Below the pieces are notes generated by a model that was not told where the DNA came from, ran no database searches, and saw only the letters and a program-made list of their open reading frames with translations. 14,145 nucleotides of DNA, taken from positions 317,705 to 331,849 of the forward strand of contig NW_025064921.1 in the NCBI RefSeq assembly GCF_019112545.1. The letters run 5' to 3'. Positions 1 through 9,226 of the stretch are shown piece after piece; position 1 is the first letter of the stretch, and the number at the start of each line of letters is the position of its first letter. The stretch comes from Guyanagaster necrorhizus. Lineage: Eukaryota > Basidiomycota > Agaricomycetes > Agaricales > Physalacriaceae. The translations under genes were made by a program, and so were the position numbers.

Positions 1-273
1 TATTCTCTTATGACGGTATGCGCCCTTGTGACAGCGTAAATGTGGATCAAGGTGGCTTTATGTGTGCCGATTATCAATTGTGAGGGTCGCTCATGTTATG
101 ATCCCCAGTCACCTCTAGTGGCTGCCTAATTCTGATTGTATCGTCATCTGATACTGTCGCGGCTTGTTGATATGCTTTCGGCGATACACAACCAACTTCC
201 TGCCTGTATTTACTTATCTATCTAGCCAGATACTTCCGTAAACGTCAGATCCCATCGAAACACTGATGAGCTG

Positions 274-1313
274 GTGTTTATATTTGCATTTCATTCTGTT
301 TCGACTAAGCCTCATCACCCAGTAAACAAACCTATTGCTTCAATGTGCTCAACATCCCAGCTGGCGACGACATCTTTGTGGCAGATTCTTCCTGAAAATA
401 TGCCACTCGAAGAACAAAGTGAACTTACATATGCAAGGTGCAAGTCTATGGAGTAACATTTCAGTAAGTATCAATACTCCCGATCAATCTTTGAACGTAC
501 TCATTACCACGAAAAGATTTAACGGCTGACAATATCCTGAACCTTACACCCAGGTATTGGGAGCTCGTTAACAAATCTTTGCCATGGATGTCTCTGTTGT
601 GACAATCTTGGCCTTGACACATTGCTGATGTATTTAGATCATTGTCCAGACCTCAAGGAAACCTTCGATCGGCTGCGTTTCGAATGGACGGACGTCTGAT
701 GTTCCCAATGGCGGGTTCTCTTTCTAGTCCTCGTCTCTCAGCGGGCAGTATTGTCTTACGGAACTCGGGCACGTTCTTAAGATGGAGACCACAGTCAAAG
801 AACATTTTGAATTCTGCAGATGCGACGGTAGACTTATTTCATCCTCGCAGGCCTTCGTCTCCTCGTCACTGCGATTTTACCAGACGAAGCGTCAAATTTA
901 CTTTTCAACCGTGCCATACATTTTCCGAGGAGCGCATGCTTCGAGATGCTCTTAAGTTTCCAATAATGAAGCTCACCCATACATCCTGTTATTCATGGTG
1001 AGCATTATCTTTATGCTATAGACTTAGATCCTCTTTCTGCCACTCACTCGTCCTATGAATGCGCCTCCGCCGTTACGATGGGATCTAGATGTCACGACGC
1101 AGGAAGGCTACGAGAAGTTCACGCCAATCAAGCAGATCGTTCGGGAGCTTTGATCCTGTGTATGTAAATCATGTAACTTTCAATTGTGACCTTGTGCTAC
1201 CCGATTTCTTCTCATATTGTCCTTACAGAAGAGAAAGAAATTTTCATGAGTGGCTCGAAATTTGCGAAGATCGTTGTGCCAAGGAAGGGGTGATACATAG
1301 TGCATCTGTCTGA
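274..1313 (+). other. Exon-like debris with two good introns; no gene model possible
   Basis: No continuous reading frame is recognisable. Two intron-like segments stand out: 464-553 (90 nt, GTAAGT donor, CTGAC branch at 526-530, ACCCAG acceptor) and 1160-1228 (69 nt, GTATGT donor, CCTTACAG acceptor). Protein-like stretches near them are VQVYGVTFQYWELVNK across the first intron, FDRLRFEWTDV near 675, AGLRLLVTAILPDEAS near 855 and RWDLDVTTQEGYEKFTP near 1085. These lie in different frames with stops between them. This suggests one or two decayed genes, but chance cannot be ruled out. Confidence 0.2.
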
Positions 1314-1597
1314 GCACGTGTGTATTGGGTTCGACTCCTACCCAGATACGGGGACTCCTGGTTCATTTTTTGTCTTCGATACGATACAGGGAGTATCTTA
1401 AAATTGTTCCATCGCTCTCTTCAGTACCGGGAAAATGAGCACGAGACGAAGAACGACAATTTAATGTCTAAAATCGAAATGAATTTCCATTTGCAAGGAA
1501 CAAGCCTCACATCATCGCGTATACTAGCCAAATACGAATAATCCAGCATCGCCTTGGAAGTTGTCTGTAGCGCAGTTGTAAGCGATCCGGTTACAGT

Positions 1598-1902
1598 ATG
1601 AGAATGAAAACGCGCACCTTGATGGCCCTCGGCATGAAATGCACGCGTCTACGCCGCAGCATCGACATTAAGGCGAAAAGAAAACTGATGGATGACAGTG
1701 ACGATTGGCCGAATTTGAGGTCACCGGACCGGCCAATCCTTTCGGGCGCGGCATTGTCCGTATCCTTTCCACAAGAATACACCATGCAGGTACGTATTCA
1801 ATGCGTTTTCGTGCTTTCGATAAGTATTTGAAGGGTATACTGCAGAAACTTCTGGTGTTGTATGTCTGGATCCTTTGCGATGGACGTGTGAAGCGAGGTT
1901 GA
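1598..1902 (+). CDS. Possible small two-exon ORF, unknown function
   Basis: ATG 1598 opens a basic frame (MRMKTRTLMALGMKCTRLRR) that reaches a strong donor, GTACGT, at 1790. The intron 1790-1845 (56 nt) ends in TACTGCAG, and the frame continues as KLLVLYVWILCDGRVKRG to the stop at 1902, 82 aa in total. The splice signals are good and the phase fits, but the sequence resembles no family I know. A second frame across the same donor (AEFEVTGPANPFGRG) looks equally protein-like. It could be part of a larger decayed gene. Confidence 0.2.
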
Positions 1903-2295
1903 TGCTGCGCCACAGGATTAGACACTAGGTCCGTCGCGGAGCTCGACTTGACCAGCTGGTAGCCGTTTGGGAATACGAGCAAAAGAGAAGACCATGAAGA
2001 CCAACTCTTGGCGAAAGCGGGGAAGGAGGACGGTCCTATTCATATACGCGTGGTGGGCCAATCGAGGAGATAACACGATTGCAGAGAAACTTTGTTGTAC
2101 ATGCGCCAGGTAGTGATTTATGCCAACCTAAGAGATAAAGCTCAGCCTGGGCAATTAGTCTTAAATGGAGAAGGATGCAACTTGGTCGTGGTTTGCCAGA
2201 CGTCTGAGAAGAAAACAAAGGCTCGCCTTCAGGGCTGGTCATTTCAAATTAGTACAACCACCACACCAACTTGCCAGCTTCCAAGCCAGCTTCCA

Positions 2296-3135
2296 ATGAA
2301 CTCACCCCACGGCATCGAGGACTGGGAGGCACCAGTATCGGAGGTCCGAGATTGGACATATACCCTAGCGAGTACGATCGCATATACCGAGGAGTCGTCA
2401 CTGATGGCCACATTGCCGATAGGCACTTTCGGCCTCGAGAATGTTGTAGCGTGGAGGGATAGGGCATTGGCGACTCCTCGGAGTGAGAGAGCTGTAATGC
2501 TGCTTACCTGTGAGGGAGAGATTTTGGTGAGTGCGTTGTTCTTGTACCGAAACTGGAGAGCTCATCGGTGGTAGAGGAATCATATGAAAGTCACCGAGCA
2601 AGTTACGGCCTGGAGGAGCAATATTGATGTCATACCGAACCATGCGCCACCTATACATCCCTTCGATTCCCATCGACGTCTGCTCTCCATTCTGAACGAC
2701 GACCCCTACGTTCCCGGCGAGGTCCCAGATGATACGCCAACACTCAATGCTCGTGAGTGGGACAGGTGGTTCCTTCTGACACTCCTCGGCAAGCAACGCT
2801 ATGACGACAGGAAGGCGTCCGAGGAACGAGAGGTATTCTGGCGCGCCATACAGCATGACCTACTCACCGATCCCAACGACTGGCTGGACTTCATGCGTGG
2901 CAAGAGGGACGATGAGACCCAGCACCATCGCGCCGGTCGCGATGAACGAACAGATGAGATATATAACAATATGACATCGGTTAGTCCATCGGCATTGGCG
3001 ACGACGATGCCAGACCACTCATACCATCCGCCGATGCCTCGCCACCAGCAAGAGGCACACCAAACAACATATCCAGCCTCACCGCCTCCGTCTCTCGCCT
3101 TGGATGATGGATATCCGGCTCGATCCTCCAGTTGA
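2296..3135 (+). CDS. Charged hydrophilic protein of unknown function with an internal repeat (copy 1)
   Basis: I do not recognise a characterised family. The long open exon from ATG 2584 to TGA 3135 encodes 183 aa. An upstream open stretch from ATG 2296 joins it in frame if a 48-nt intron at 2527-2574 (GTGAGT...GTAG) is removed, giving about 263 aa. The intron excises the only in-frame stop, but its branch point is weak, so ATG 2584 remains an alternative start. The protein is soluble-looking, acidic and basic in blocks, with no membrane segment or signal peptide. It holds two diverged repeat units, one around LNAREWDRWFLLTLL and one around LTDPNDWLDFM. The C-terminal 60 residues are Pro/Ser/His-rich and probably disordered. 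A diverged inverted copy lies at 8827-8354 with the same two-unit layout, which supports real coding history. A lineage-restricted agaric family or transposon passenger are both possible. Confidence 0.5.
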
Positions 3136-3460
3136 TAGGCTTGGTCGTTCAGGCTGCGTAATACCTATCTACAGAGGAGAGGAAGGTTTGGGAAAGCACG
3201 CGGCGAGGCAGAAGATGTAGCTATAATTTTTATTCAGTTTCTTAAAGCAATGATATCGGTGACGAACAGACGCTTTTGACAGTTTCCTAGGACCATGAGC
3301 ACAACATCTTCACAGCGGTAGGTATCGGGTAGGCGCACCAAGAGCAATATGCGGTCCTTTCCAGCGGTAGCGGGAAGACAGGGTAACGCTCTTTGAGCTC
3401 GTTCTCGACAGATCGTAAGAGTCGCCAGCAGCCAGTTCTGCTGTCGTGGTGGAAGGAAGG
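2700..3460 (+). repeat. Inverted duplication, left arm
   Basis: This segment matches the reverse complement of about 8820-8070. The coding part aligns as protein and nucleotide, for instance CGCGATGAAC in both. The match continues past the stop codon in the same order. The left arm has CCTATCTACA near 3160 and an ATTTTTATTCAG block near 3225; GATATCG followed by ACGAACAGA lies near 3250. CGGTCCTTTC lies near 3352 and GTGGAAGGAAGG near 3449. Each has a counterpart at similar spacing in the right arm. The copies have diverged strongly, with several indels, so the duplication is old. Boundaries are approximate. Confidence 0.55.
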
Positions 3461-3513
3461 GAAGAAGGAAGAATGATGGTCTGCCGTCCCGTCACAGTCA
3501 CGGCCTTCCTTCC
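3451..3513. repeat. Purine/pyrimidine inverted repeat
   Basis: GGAAGGAAGG at 3451-3460 and CCTTCCTTCC at 3504-3513 are exact reverse complements separated by 43 nt. The left half lies at the edge of the inverted duplication and has a counterpart near 8085. The low-complexity composition makes chance pairing easy. Confidence 0.4.
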
Positions 3514-3617
3514 TCCCCACGTCCGTGAATAATCCCGTCCCGCTCAGCATTATCAATGTTTCCTGTAGTGCTTCCCTTTCAGACAATGGATGCTGTCCAA
3601 AGCGCTGAAGATAAGGA

Positions 3618-3934
3618 ATGGTGCGCTTTGTGCTACATACTGGCGTCGCTTTGTTGTTGACCGGCGAGAACATTCTGGCTTCTGTAGATCTGGCTCTTTT
3701 GCCTCTTCTCCACTAGTCCTTTATATGTTGGCGATAATACAAAGCACAATTTTTTTGGCTGGGGTGACAATGATATTGCCGTTAACTGGTGGAAAGAAAA
3801 AACTCGGTACGTCGTCGTGCAATCACCATCACCATCCTCTTAAAGCTGTCTTCAGGTATTGCTTTTGGTCGGAAAAGGATGAGTTGCTACTGGACAGTCC
3901 TCCATATATGCTCCACGACGACGGACCGTCCTAG
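3618..3934 (+). CDS. Possible small two-exon protein with an aromatic-rich motif; 5' end uncertain or broken
   Basis: The clearest part is TSPLYVGDNTKHNFFGWG, then DNDIAVNWWKEKTR, ending at a GTACGT donor at 3807. A 49-nt intron (3807-3855, CTTCAG acceptor) joins it in phase to YCFWSEKDELLLDSPPYMLH and a stop at 3932-3934. Upstream, ATG 3618 begins MVRFVLHTGVALLLTG, which looks like a signal peptide, but it lies one frame off and stops at TAG 3714. Either a frameshift separates the two, or a 67-nt intron (3621-3687, GTGCGC/CTGTAG) joins the ATG directly to IWLFCLFSTSPLY. In the second case the product is about 66 aa. No family recognised. The compositional contrast with nearby noncoding DNA and the in-phase intron are the main support. 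Confidence 0.35.
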
Positions 3935-4716
3935 CGACAGTTGCCGGAGGCGTCGATGGAGTCATACGAAGACATCCAGCTCTCCTAGGATTCAGTGACA
4001 CGTCTCCCAAAATTCTACCCTTCGTATATGCGCTTTGTCCCACCTCGCAATGTCCTGGACTCCAAAAGACGAAGGTAGAGCCCCAGTAACTAAGAAGATT
4101 TAACGTCGAGCGACTTCTCGGTGCGCCATTCATAAAATATATACCAATAGAAATAAATGCAACTGCAGTTGCAAGCCTGAAAAGAATGCCAAATTTAAAG
4201 GTTCTATAGGTTCTTTACTACGTTGTACGAACAGAAGTTGACTCATTCTTTGATAACGAGTGTAAGTCTTCTTTGTTTGCTCTGACCGCTCTCATAAGGA
4301 CAAGATTGTCTGGGGCAAGATTTGGACTGACGTTTCGGATTTCGTCTGCGGTTGCTTTGGTGAATGAGGTGGGAGCTAGCCCTTATGCGTGGTGGCTAGC
4401 CAATTCTGAATAATGTTGTCGTAATGCGTGAACTGGAGTCTTTAATAATTGGTTCCATTGGCCTGCGTTAATGCATGAATAAACTGAGATACAGCGGCAT
4501 CTTCCATTCCCCTAGACTGACTATGTGAATCTGTGTACTGCTACTACTCTTACAGATCTAAGGTTCTGAATAAATAGCATAGTAAATTGCCCTAGACCGA
4601 TGTCAAAACCGTTCAGCGCCCTCCAGTCTTAACTCTGTGTACTCTCCTCCAAGCCCTCCTCCAAGTCCGGTCTTATGCACCGAGATGTGTCTCATCCAGA
4701 TTCACTCATTGGGCCG
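3935..4716. other. No gene recognised
   Basis: Open frames here are short and the minus-strand frame at 4133-3852 has no family resemblance. Apart from the 16-bp palindrome at 4158-4173 and a GCTAGC pair near 4375-4398, I see no structured element. An AATAAA occurs on the plus strand near 4478, but no upstream gene clearly uses it. Confidence 0.3.
4158..4173. repeat. 16-bp perfect palindrome
   Basis: TGCAACTGCAGTTGCA reads the same on both strands and is centred on a PstI-type CTGCAG. It lies in noncoding DNA about 225 bp past the small ORF that ends at 3934. It could be a dimeric factor site or chance. Confidence 0.5.
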
Positions 4717-5705
4717 TCATCCTGCGAACTCCAGTGATTTTGGAGTGGAAGCGACGACGCCGTGGCGCTTAACTATCACTGCAGAGTAGAGAGAAGCCGA
4801 TTCTACAAGCATCTCTATCACTCTGTGATACACACCCATCCCTGCAGACACACCGCCTACTTTCAGAATACGATAAATGATGAGAATCATGCACCACAGC
4901 AGGGTGGCTTGTATGAGCGAGGAGTATAGGACCGCCCAGTTCACAACATTCACAATATTTAGGGCCTGGGGTGGAATATTTTCGACAGGCCCAAAGACGG
5001 AGTCATAAGTCACAATTCCTCTACTTACTGAGGTAAATAACAAGTTGGTCTTGGTCAGTTCCGAGATCACGAAGGTGGTGCAGACAATCGGAATGAGCAC
5101 AGCGCGCCGTGACCGACCCCAGACGATCCAGCAGCGCCATATCTACCAAGTCACAAGCCAGGATCCCGAAAATACAAATCTTAATCCCCGCACCAAGGTA
5201 GCATCAGCAAGAATCGTGCTCAGAATTGCACTGAACCCCAGGGTTGCCAGGAGTGGAATCCCCACAGGATCGCTAGATTCGTATGCCATCTAAAAGCTGT
5301 CCCCATTCGCGACAAATTCTGTGATATCATTTGTCTATTCGCTCTGACGTCTCCAGAAGATACAAAACCAGGATGACAAAAACAAGAAAATATGGCCTTC
5401 TGTTCTGGCACGTTTTTCGACTCGAAGCTAGGTAGGCCAGCCGTCAGATATATGCACGTCAAAAGAAGTAAGATGCGGAGACCAATAGCCCATAAGGCGA
5501 CAGCAACTACTCCGGTGTAGAATCCTTCAGAAATATTTCGTTAACTCGCATTTCCTCGGAGGGTGTGAATTGAATTTCTCTTACCATGCGTCAATCCACA
5601 GACCAATCCCTCGTCGAATTGGGTGTCTAGAAAGAGGAATATTTCTTTGATCTGGCTGTCGGTTAGTTCTGGGATAGCAGTACCCGGATATGTTGCCGCA
5701 TTCAT
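4717..5705 (-). pseudogene. Multipass membrane protein of an uncharacterised basidiomycete family, probably decayed
   Basis: Fungal integral-membrane proteins of about 300 aa with seven helices are abundant in Agaricomycetes; function is unknown. The start is ATG 5705 (MNAATYPG, then PELTDSQIKEIFLFLD). Exon 1 ends at 5585; a 60-nt intron follows, with a TTAAC branch and an unusual AAG acceptor. Exon 2 is 5524-5483, helix FYTGVVAVALWAI. A 55-nt intron with a CTGAC branch leads to exon 3 from 5427, helix PYFLVFVILVLYLL. After TSERIDK the frame meets TGA (5329-5327), resumes one base shifted (DITEFVANGDSF), meets TAG (5292-5290) and reopens at MAYESSDPVGIP. Helix LLATLGFSAILSTILADATL is then joined by a 51-nt intron (5193-5143) to IWRCWIVWGR, the family's conserved motif after TM3. 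Two more helices and LVESASLYSAVIV follow, but the stop at 4717 comes before the expected last helix. An in-phase intron at 5348-5273 would bypass the lesions at the cost of the loop. Confidence 0.65.
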
Positions 5706-6675
5706 GACGATACACCTGAAGACAAACGAAGGAGGGACATTGATTCTTGTTGCTGAGTGACCAGTTCATTATATAGTAGTCCGTAAGATCAAATCCGTGA
5801 TGATGCAAGGCGCAGCCTATGCATCGACCATACAGAATGGCACTTGGATTCGAAAAATTAATTTTGGTGACTTTGATGGATTGTAGGAAGGCTGGAGAAA
5901 CATGGAACGCTCCAGAAAAGATAAAACGGACATCTATCTGGCTATGATAGTGGAGAAGGCTACAATGTAGTAGACCGAAACATGCTTCTTGAGGCATTGC
6001 GGTACTGAACTGGTTCAGAAGGACTAAGTACCCGGTCATGAAAATAGATGAATGGCAGTACTCAAAATTATTTCCCGACAACTTGAACATCGCCTTGGAC
6101 TCATAAGACTAGGCCAACACCATTCATTGTTTTTTTTAAGCCGTCAACCAAAAGCAGCTTCCTCATTATCTTGAATAGGTGAACGTGCGCTCATTTTCCA
6201 GTGAGAGCATGATCAAAATGTGCTTCTTATGACCTTTGCTACTTTAGTTGATGTCTATAGCATTGGCCTTGCGCAAAGTGGTGGCGATCCGGTGTTGCTG
6301 AGTGCGAGAGGGAAGTCGATTTTCAGATGGAGGCTTCGTTCCGTCTGCCATAATGACGCCATCCGGGCATCGGCATTCGTCCATTAGCGATACGGAATCG
6401 TTCGCCGTGTTTTGACAGGGACTGTCAGCCTTCATGAAGACCGTAGCCCACTACTACAACATCCTGGCTTTTGATATCATGCATTGCATGTAAGGACGGA
6501 AGAGGACCTCATTGTTCTCGGCGAGATGGAATAGTATGCAGCTCTTAACGAGTTATTTGAGCGGTCGGGTGGGAACATACTGGCAGCCGTTGATCTTTAT
6601 GGTGGAGTGATAGATCATCACAACTTGAGCTTGAACCTAGTACTAGACGTTCCGGTACGAAGAGCTATAATACAC
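5706..6675. other. No gene recognised; two minor open frames
   Basis: The stretch 6090-5706 is open on the minus strand but in a different frame from the membrane-protein gene that starts at 5705, so it is probably its upstream region. An ATG-to-TAA ORF of 63 codons lies at 6435-6244 (minus; contains DECRCPDGVIMADGTKPP) with no recognisable family. A run of eight T lies near 6131. Confidence 0.25.
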
Positions 6676-7355
6676 CTAATCATCGACCCAATCATCCTCA
6701 GGGTCATTTCCCAGGCCGTGACGTCACTCGAAGAGGGTGCAGATGAATTGTTCCATCGCTTCCTCCAGGGTATAGACTAAAGGAAAAGCCCTTTGTCAAT
6801 GAACGGTCGAAGAGGATCGGATGCAGACACATACCTTGGCAAGAGTTATTTGATCCAAGCAAAGGTCCTTGCGGTCTGCGTATGTAATAAGTTACAAGAA
6901 AACCTAAACCGTATAGAAGATGCGCGTACCGATCTCATAGGCCACCTTGTCGACATACCCACATGAGAGTGGGTCGCTCTTTCCAGGCTTCCAGACTTCC
7001 AGTCATACCTGTCCACAGACACAGGCTCCCAGGTGTACGTACTTGTTGTAGGGCCATTGGGACGGGCATTCGAATCCACAGACGGGTAGTTCGAAGCTGA
7101 TCATGATCGGAAGAAGTGTAGAGAAAGACGGTAAATGTACGTCACCCAGGCAAGGACAATACTCTGGGACTTTCGTTGGACAGCGCTTGTCCGTTCCTGG
7201 CCAAGTCCACAATGGCTTCCAGGGAACGTGGGAACCAGAGAAGTCCTCGCCTTGGATGGTAATTCTGCTTCTGGGAGGCGGGCGTTGATGGTGCCAGAAA
7301 AACCGTGAACGAGGAGAGCGGCGAGAAGGACGAGGGTGGGGAGTGGGAAACGCGT
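6676..7355 (-). pseudogene. Relic of a Cys-rich, probably secreted protein gene; start codon reads ACG
   Basis: Read on the minus strand. From 7355 the frame reads ACG-Arg-Phe and then PLPTLVLLAALLVHGFSG, a typical signal peptide with Thr where Met is expected. A one-base shift then leads into EDFSGSHVPWKPLWTW and a Cys-rich stretch (DKRCPTKVPEYCPCLGD, then LPVCGFECPSQWPYNK and GACVCGQ). A TGA follows at 7005-7003. The same frame continues as WKPGKSDPLSCGYVDKVAYE. Two convincing introns follow: 6929-6876 (54 nt, GTACGC/ACGCAG), leading to DRKDLCLDQITLAK, and 6834-6777 (58 nt, GTATGT/CCTTTAG). Beyond the second intron YTLEEAMEQFICTLFE, a TGA, then RHGLGNDPEDDWVDD and a stop at 6676 lie in one frame. 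That frame does not match the phase of the previous exon. At least three lesions argue for a dead gene. I do not recognise the family. Confidence 0.4.
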
Positions 7356-8069
7356 GTTAAGTGAGGATCAGTCGTGATAGAAAACGCATATAAGCGCATA
7401 GTTGCGGATTCGAAGAAAAGAGGCTCTAGACGGTGTCAGGAAGGCTGCACAATAAAGGACCTGGCAGAACGTACCTTTCTATCGTCAAACTCTCCATCAC
7501 CTCTTTTCTCTAGCATCACGAAATGGTATTGAGAGTTATTTGTGAAGTAAACCGACGAGCTTAGAGAACAAAAGCTCATCCATATTGGTTGTACGAGCAT
7601 AGTGTGACCGGTCCGGTGTAGCTCTCATCAGTGGTCGGACGAGTACATCCTTGCAAGGCTAACGACTTCTGGAAACATGATTCAGTCTCGCAATATGATA
7701 AGACTGCGCCTAGAACATACAGAAGATCATCGATGCATCCCTCAGCATCCTTTGGAATCCAGAGAGTTGTCGGAGACTTTGGTTGCGCCAGAGAACAGAA
7801 TATGGCTCATAAAAAAAATAATTCTGTAGTTCCCTTGCTCAGTACAGAAAGCAACGAGAAAGGATTAGTAGACGCACGGTAGTTCCCTACCACCTTTCTT
7901 CTTCAAGATCAAGCCCGTGCACAAGCTGGAAAGGGGAGCCCTGTCAGAAGAGCAGAAGAAACAGCTTTGTAGAAGGAGCATCGAGGAATCATGGATGTTG
8001 ACGGTCGACGGCAAAGAGGTTGTTTACGTGATGGCTGTCCTTCCCGCACTTTCCCGTCATTCCCGTCAT
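7356..8069. other. Upstream region of the Cys-rich relic, otherwise no gene recognised
   Basis: A TATA-like element (minus-strand TTATATGCG, around 7387-7393) lies some 35 nt before the ACG at 7355, as expected of its old core promoter. The plus-strand frames at 7631-7882 and 7917-8168 have no recognisable product. CCCGTCATT is tandemly repeated near 8053-8070 beside the end of the inverted duplication. Confidence 0.25.
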
Positions 8070-8820
8070 TCCTTCCTTCCACTACCACACCTGCTGGAGA
8101 TGATGTCCTCTGTCTCATTATGGCAACTCTCTGCGTCGTCATCTGCTCTTCGATGGGAAATTACATAGCCACCTACGAAAGGACCGCCCAGTGCATCGAT
8201 CCTGTCATCTCTGCTCGTCGATATCGCTGATACAAAACCTACCATGGGGTTTTTCTTGGAATACTTACAGGTTTGCGAGAATAAGTGAGTAGGAAATATG
8301 TTCTCATTCTGAAAAAAATATTGAATGAGACTTGTAGATAGGGCTTGACGTCGCTACCACGATACGAAGATAAGGGGTGCCTCTCCGTTGCTGCTGAGCC
8401 AGCTTGGTGATGTAGTCGCAATGACGGGTCTCGGGTTGTGGAATAGTGGAGAGATCTCTGGAGGAACGATCCACCACGCGAGCTCCTGCTGAGGGTACGA
8501 GGGACCTGTCATCGCTGGCGTTGAACCCGATGGGCCGCTCGATGACATATCTATGAATATGCTGTTTGGGTGTTCATCGCGAACAGCGTCACGATGATGG
8601 GTCTTGTCGGCTTTGTTTTTGAGTATAATCCATGCATCGAACCCCACGGGGTCGGTGAGCGGTACATGGCGCGGGGAGCGTTCGCGCTCGTATAGCCACT
8701 GTGGATGCTGGCCCTTGTCGTCGACTCTCTCTCGTTGAAATAGAGAGATGATCCAGGCGTCGAAGGCAGCGGGGTCAGTTGGCGGCACATCGCGAAGCGT
8801 CTCGTTCAAGGTGCCCAACT
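8070..8820 (-). repeat. Inverted duplication, right arm
   Basis: Reverse-complement partner of about 2700-3460. On the minus strand it reads, in order: the repeat-protein relic, CCCTATCTACA (near 8340), an ATTTTTTTCAG block (near 8315), GATATCGACGAGCAGA (near 8215), GGCGGTCCTTTC (near 8185) and GTGGAAGGAAGG (near 8085). The order and approximate spacing equal those of the left arm. The arms are separated by about 4.6 kb. No target-site duplication is apparent by eye. Confidence 0.55.
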
Positions 8821-8827
8821 TTCTTCA
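8354..8827 (-). pseudogene. Diverged inverted second copy of the 2296-3135 protein, probably a 5'-truncated relic
   Basis: Reading the minus strand from 8824 the frame stays open to the stop at 8354, about 155 codons. It aligns with the 3' exon of the 2296-3135 gene: two repeat units (PTDPAAFDAWIISLF and LTDPVGFDAWIIL) match the two units there. The region after unit 2 (THHRDAVRDEHP, then DMSSSGPSGS and GPSYP) matches HHRAGRDERTD, NMTSVSPSA and DHSYHP in the same order. There is no ATG at the start: an in-frame TGA sits at 8827-8825 and only AAG-type acceptors follow it. The part equivalent to the first 100 residues of the other copy is not found upstream. This suggests a truncated or decayed copy, though a missed upstream exon cannot be excluded. 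Confidence 0.5.
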
Positions 8828-9022
8828 CTGCTCTCGAGGTGCAGGGGAAAGAGGGTATTCGTATGGAGAGGTGCATATAGATCGACGCCACGTTTCTTTG
8901 ACTGTAGACGCCCTACACTTGTCTCTCTACAAGCATTCTCGTCGAAATTGACTGGCGGCCTTGGCTCCGTTTCTAACAAGTACGACTGGCAAAACCTCTG
9001 CACCGACGCTGCGGTCCAGTAA
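8828..9022 (+). other. Open exon-like fragment, plus strand
   Basis: The frame is open without an ATG from before 8828 to TAA 9022. It contains SKLTGGLGSVSNKYDWQNLC near its end. After the TAA the same frame is open again to about 9195 (IPRGTVRVAATD, then KAPKASPNVILDSERMYK). It could be an exon of a decayed gene, perhaps separate from the relic that begins at 9227. The reverse strand is also open here (about 9156-8806) but does not look more protein-like. Assignment is weak. Confidence 0.15.
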
Positions 9023-9226
9023 ATACCTCGCGGTACCGTTCGGGTGGCCGCAACAGATTCTACACTGAAAGACAAGGCACCGAAAGCTTCTCCAAACGTC
9101 ATCCTCGATTCCGAGCGCATGTACAAGCAATCCATGTCTGACACCCATCGACTCACTCGGCGCGGAAGAATAGACTCGAGGTCGTCACAATACTAATCCC
9201 TCCCGCCCATTTTTTGTAATAGAGCT

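Noticed and set aside
1561..1610. tRNA start suggested by an A-box (TAGCGCAGTTG) at 1568
   Set aside because: No B-box, T-stem or matching acceptor stem follows.
2398..2856. 152-codon minus-strand frame opposite the 2296-3135 gene
   Set aside because: It crosses the proposed intron and has no family resemblance; the plus strand is supported by the second copy.
5581..6090. 169-codon minus-strand frame
   Set aside because: Its 3' part is out of frame with the recognisable membrane-protein exon 1, and the upstream part shows no family features.
8625..8645. B-box-like GGTTCGATGC on the minus strand
   Set aside because: It is the Gly-Phe-Asp-Ala codons of the repeat unit, with no A-box upstream.
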